From positions 1 to 64,000 of the forward strand of contig JAPLIR010000028.1 of assembly GCA_026389015.1 (NCBI GenBank): 64,000 nucleotides of DNA, given 5' to 3'. A model generated the notes under the pieces. It made no database searches and was not told the origin of the DNA. It saw only the letters and a program-made list of their open reading frames with translations. This DNA is from Candidatus Dependentiae bacterium (lineage in GTDB: Bacteria > Babelota > Babeliae > Babelales > Vermiphilaceae). Made by a program: the position numbers and the translations under genes. Each line of letters starts with the position of its first letter. Position 1 is the first letter of the stretch. Positions 60,566-64,000 of this stretch are shown here, piece by piece.

Positions 60566-61918
60566 ATGAAGAGAACCATAGATTATTATTTATTGGAATG
60601 GAAACACCGGCCCCACAGAAAGCCGCTTATTTTGAGAGGGGCGCGTCAGGTTGGCAAAACTCATGCGGTTCGAGTTTTGGGAAAAACGTTCACCAACTTT
60701 ATCGAAATTAACCTGGAGTCTAATCAGGCAGCCCGCACTATTTTGGAAAAGGATCTTGATTTGGATAGGATTGTATTGCAACTTTCCGAATTATTGCAAA
60801 AACGACTTAAGCCCGGTTCGACCCTTTTGTTTTTTGATGAAATTCAACAAGTGCCTCAAGCAATTATTGCCCTACGCTACTTTTATGAACAGATGCCAGA
60901 CTTGCATGTAATTGCCGCAGGATCTTTGCTGGAGTTTGCCCTATCGCAGGTGGGCATCCCGGTCGGACGGGTAACAACCTTGTATATGTACCCGGTTTCA
61001 TTTATGGAGTTTTTGGTTGCACTGGGGCATGCTGAATGGGCACAAGCTATTCTCACCCATACGCCGCACAACGGTATAAGTATTCCGCTTCATGAAAAAT
61101 TACTCAGTCTTGTTGGTGTATATTTGGCTATTGGGGGAATGCCCGAGGCGGTTAATGAATGGATTAAAACAAAAACGTCTCGTACGGTCAAAATTATTCA
61201 CGCCGATTTGCTGTACGCTTATCAACAAGATTTTGGTAAATATGCCAAAAAATATCAGATGAAGTATTTGAATCTGTTGTTTCTAAAAGCAATTGATCAA
61301 CTCAGCAATAAGTTTATGTTTTCTCGCGTTGGTGAATATCAAAAACGTGAGTTAGCTCCTTGCCTAGAACTTTTAGAGAGAGCTGGACTTTTCAATAAAG
61401 TTACCAAGAGTGCAGCTCAGGGAATACCAATTGGCGCACAAGCTGATCTTGATGATTTTAAGATTATTTTTCTTGATGTTGGACTCGCTCAAGCAGTATT
61501 AAAGCTTGATATAACGCTGTGGTTTTTGGAGCCACTGGAAACATTTATTAATAAGGGTGAACTTGTTGAAGCTTTTGTGGGCCAAGAACTATTAGCTTAT
61601 TCAGATGCTATCAGCAAAGAAGAACTTTTTTATTGGCATAGAGATGTTCGTGGTAGCTCAGCGGAAGTTGATTATCTTGTGCAATTGCAAGATAGCGTCC
61701 TGCCCATAGAAGTAAAAGCGGGAGGCAGCAAGCGTATAAAAAGCATGCAAATATTTCTAGAATCACATACACAGTCTCGGTATGGCATACGTTTTTGGGC
61801 TGGCACCTATGCTGTAGACCCTGCTATTTATTCGTATCCTTTGTATGCGGTGGTTAAACCATTGAGTGACGCGCATGAAATAGTGCGCAAGGCATTAGAA
61901 CATTTAATAGCATCGTAA
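60566..61918 (+). CDS. AAA (AAA_14) ATPase with DUF4143 domain, copy 2
   Basis: 450 residues. Walker A is GARQVGKTH (residues about 25-33) and Walker B LLFFDEIQQVP. A sensor-like AAGSLLEFALS is followed by YPVSFMEFL and the C-terminal DUF4143 region with WHRDVRGSSAEVDYLV and PIEVKAG, a PD-(D/E)XK-like motif. It is in the same superfamily as 12629-13819 but clearly diverged. AGGAG lies 9 bases before the start, and a TATAAT box (60518-60523) is 42 bases upstream. The function of this family is unclear. The short hairpin GCCAG/CTGGC near 61930 follows the stop. Confidence 0.9.
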   Translation: MKRTIDYYLLEWKHRPHRKPLILRGARQVGKTHAVRVLGKTFTNFIEINLESNQAARTILEKDLDLDRIVLQLSELLQKRLKPGSTLLFFDEIQQVPQAIIALRYFYEQMPDLHVIAAGSLLEFALSQVGIPVGRVTTLYMYPVSFMEFLVALGHAEWAQAILTHTPHNGISIPLHEKLLSLVGVYLAIGGMPEAVNEWIKTKTSRTVKIIHADLLYAYQQDFGKYAKKYQMKYLNLLFLKAIDQLSNKFMFSRVGEYQKRELAPCLELLERAGLFNKVTKSAAQGIPIGAQADLDDFKIIFLDVGLAQAVLKLDITLWFLEPLETFINKGELVEAFVGQELLAYSDAISKEELFYWHRDVRGSSAEVDYLVQLQDSVLPIEVKAGGSKRIKSMQIFLESHTQSRYGIRFWAGTYAVDPAIYSYPLYAVVKPLSDAHEIVRKALEHLIAS

Positions 61919-62084
61919 TGAAAAACTGCCAGCACTGCTGGCATAAATTAACTGAAAAAAATTTTTGAGTTACCTGAGCAAACCATTGACTCTCCCCTTG
62001 AAGAAAAGGTACAAAAGTAATAAGGGAGTATTATATCTTGCGCGTATGTCATGTGCGTACAAGGGGGTAAAGGGGAGCAAGGGT

Positions 62085-62819
62085 ATGGAGTTAAAAAGGT
62101 GGGGAATACGGCTGGCAACATTGGTTGTAGTCGTTGTATTGTGTGCTTTTGGCGTACAAAAAATGCATCAAGCGGTTGTTGCCCACCAGCGCATGCTCGT
62201 TTCTGTCGACCCGCTTATTGCTCAAGAAACACAAGAATCAATTGCAGCTTTTGCTACAACGCAGCCTCACACCCCAGCGTCAGAATTTATAGAGTTACTG
62301 GTTAAAAACTTCCCTTCTATTAAATCAGTTGAATATAGTTACGACGCTTCTGGCTTGTTATGTTATACCGTCGAAAGCGCTTTGCCGTTGTTCAGTATTA
62401 ATAATGATTATGTATTGACCGATAAAGGTGCATTGGTCCCCAAAAAAGATTTTGTTTCTCATCTCGTGCAGTCCCTGCACAATATCACCCTGTCATCTGA
62501 TGTTATTTCTGATGCATTTACTGCGTGTATACAATCACTGCCACAATCTTTTTTTGAGTCCTATGACGTAGTATGGCTGAATGATTATGAAGTGGTGCTT
62601 TACGATAAAGCACAACCAGGGTTTTCTATATGTTTTAATACCCAAGTAGTTCCAGAATTATCGATGATTGAACGATGCAATGCTATAAAAAATGATTTGG
62701 CATCGGCCGGTTTATTTGAAAAAAAAGTTCATGCTGCAGCGCAAAAATGGGTTGCAGATATTAGGTTTAAAAATCAAATTATTGTGAGTGCTAATGTGGG
62801 GGGGCGCCATTATGGCTAA
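62085..62819 (+). CDS. ftsQ: FtsQ-like cell division protein
   Basis: About 244 residues: a short cytoplasmic N-terminus, one membrane span (about 9-25, LATLVVVVVLCAFGV) and a periplasmic domain. That domain contains a POTRA-like stretch (EFIELLVKNFPSIKSVEYSY, then LPLFSINNDYVLTDKGALV). Single-span topology and overlap with ftsA by eight bases support FtsQ, the division-site scaffold; sequence similarity alone is weak. The start is ATG 62085, preceded by GGGGAG; ATG 62046 and TTG 61965 are alternatives. Confidence 0.7.
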   Translation: MELKRWGIRLATLVVVVVLCAFGVQKMHQAVVAHQRMLVSVDPLIAQETQESIAAFATTQPHTPASEFIELLVKNFPSIKSVEYSYDASGLLCYTVESALPLFSINNDYVLTDKGALVPKKDFVSHLVQSLHNITLSSDVISDAFTACIQSLPQSFFESYDVVWLNDYEVVLYDKAQPGFSICFNTQVVPELSMIERCNAIKNDLASAGLFEKKVHAAAQKWVADIRFKNQIIVSANVGGRHYG

Positions 62820-64000
62820 AGTATTTTCAGATCATGTTGTTGTATCCATTGATATAGGAACTACCAAAATTTGCGTTTTGGTTGCCCAACGTTTACCCAA
62901 CGATCAACTTGAAATTCTGGGTGTTGGTAAATCTCCTTCAGATGGCCTTAAAAAAGGTGTGGTGGTTGATGTCGCTAAAACTATTCATTCGATAAAATTG
63001 GCCGTAAAAGAAGCTGAGCTCATGGCTGGCCTTACCATTGAAACAGTATGCATTGGTGTTTCGGGTGGTCATATTCAATCATTGAGTTCTCAGGGCATGG
63101 TGCCGATTAAAAAAGGCGAAGTGCGCGTGTCGGATATTGAAGCAGCGCTTGATGCTGCAAAAGCAATTCCTGTGCCAGAGGGCATGCAAATTTTGCACGT
63201 ATTGCCACAATATTTTGTTATTGATGGGCATGCTCACCTCAACGATCCACTCGGTATGCATGGCATACGGTTGGAAGTGCAGGCACATATTATTTTGGGA
63301 GCAATCTCCTCAGTGCAAAATTTAGTTAAATGTTGCGAAATGGCTGGCCTTAAGGTTAACGATATTATTTTGGAACAGCTTGCTTCTGCCGATGCTGTAC
63401 TAAGTCCCGATGAAAGAGAGCTCGGTGTTGCGGTGCTTGATATTGGTGGCGGGACTTCTGATTTGGCAATTTATCAATGCGGTAGTATTAGGCACACTAT
63501 GGTTTTACCTGTTGCGGGCAACCACTTTACTAATGATATTGCTATTGGTTTGCGAACTACGTTGCAAGATGCTGAACGTGTAAAAAAAGAATACGGGTTT
63601 GCGAGCATGGAATTATTAGAAGAAGATACTATTTTTGAAGTTGATTCGGTGCACGGTCACGACACAACCATTGTTCAGGCAACTGATTTGGTGCGCATTA
63701 TTAATCCACGTGCGCAGGAAATTCTAGTGTTGGTGCACGACGAAATTATTAAGCGCAAACTGCAAGCATTCATTCCAACAGGGCTCGTGTTGACTGGCGG
63801 CGGTTCATTGTTGCGTGGCATGAAGGAGCTTGGACAAGCTATTTTTAATGTGCCGGTGCGCATTGGGTCACCCCGCTTGTCGCATGATATGCCCGAGTCA
63901 TTAAATAGTCCTATGTATGCAACAGCGTATGGTTTGCTCATTAATACATTAAAAAAATCAGAACGTGCGAGTATGGACAGCATGTCTGGGCCTTTGGTCT
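62812..64000 (+). CDS. ftsA: Cell division protein FtsA (3' end cut by window edge)
   Basis: Actin-like protein that ties FtsZ to the membrane and recruits the division machinery. At least 396 residues are visible, with no stop before the edge. Nucleotide-binding motifs are VVSIDIGTTKICVLVAQ (phosphate 1), VAVLDIGGGTSDLAIY (phosphate 2) and LTGGGSLLRGM (adenosine). The FtsA-specific 1C domain lies between (PEGMQILHVLPQYFVIDG). ftsZ should follow beyond the window. It overlaps ftsQ, so the two are translationally coupled. Confidence 0.96.
   Translation, partial: MAKVFSDHVVVSIDIGTTKICVLVAQRLPNDQLEILGVGKSPSDGLKKGVVVDVAKTIHSIKLAVKEAELMAGLTIETVCIGVSGGHIQSLSSQGMVPIKKGEVRVSDIEAALDAAKAIPVPEGMQILHVLPQYFVIDGHAHLNDPLGMHGIRLEVQAHIILGAISSVQNLVKCCEMAGLKVNDIILEQLASADAVLSPDERELGVAVLDIGGGTSDLAIYQCGSIRHTMVLPVAGNHFTNDIAIGLRTTLQDAERVKKEYGFASMELLEEDTIFEVDSVHGHDTTIVQATDLVRIINPRAQEILVLVHDEIIKRKLQAFIPTGLVLTGGGSLLRGMKELGQAIFNVPVRIGSPRLSHDMPESLNSPMYATAYGLLINTLKKSERASMDSMSGPLV

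Noticed and set aside
61919-61965. GCCAG/CTGGC hairpin after the second ATPase as a terminator
   Set aside because: The stem is very short and no T run follows, so termination is not convincing.

Overview
The window looks like a compact, roughly 40 % GC chromosome segment from an intracellular or host-associated Gram-negative-type bacterium. The best guess is a member of Candidatus Dependentiae (TM6/Babeliae). This is inference from gene content: many small secreted proteins of unknown family, TPR and coiled-coil proteins, two AAA/DUF4143 ATPases, an M16 protease pair, an Ala/Gly:cation symporter, an archaeal/rickettsial-type ValRS, an outer-membrane barrel protein, and a minimal type II secretion/type IV pilus-like operon with two secretins. 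No 16S rRNA gene is present to settle it.

Layout. 0-6.6 kb: tyrS (cut by the left edge), a degenerate site-2-protease homologue, a membrane/TPR protein, and four small secreted proteins on the minus strand. 6.8-20 kb: valS-ybeY, two secreted or unknown proteins, an amino-acid symporter, an AAA ATPase with an unusual double operator, ruvA, tRNA-Gly(GCC), jag-mnmE, and a tandem pair of GT28-type glycosyltransferases. A ~105-bp structured repeat lies directly upstream of valS and again upstream of the second glycosyltransferase. 20-29 kb: Pal-like lipoprotein, RNase G, gatB, PEBP, three small secreted proteins (one with a ubiquitin-like pattern), photolyase, a MutY-like glycosylase, and lactate dehydrogenase. 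29-36 kb: an M16 protease broken into two reading frames, a truncated ComEC, and a C11 protease.

36.0-36.4 kb is the most striking non-coding region. Four tandem 11-bp units carrying a DnaA-box-like word face four more in the opposite orientation. A ninth box follows, then a GC-rich block, TAT-trinucleotide repeats and AT-rich DNA. G/C composition of the + strand appears to switch from C-rich to G-rich across this point. I interpret it as the replication origin. 

36.5-47.5 kb: nusA, infB, a WecA/MraY-type transferase, nfo, an outer-membrane barrel, aspS, eno. 47.5-57 kb: a minus-strand operon gspC - secretin - PilM/GspL - PilO/GspM - second secretin, preceded by a MoxR ATPase. 57-64 kb: dcd, alr, an RlmB-type methyltransferase, a Nudix hydrolase, the second AAA/DUF4143 ATPase, then an ftsQ-like gene and ftsA (cut by the right edge).

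Genes are tightly packed. Several neighbours overlap by a few bases (valS/ybeY, jag/mnmE, the secretin operon, ftsQ/ftsA), and convergent pairs often overlap at their stop codons. Many proteins carry N-terminal signal peptides, consistent with an envelope and secretome devoted to host interaction. Start codons were chosen where a ribosome-binding site decides between candidates.
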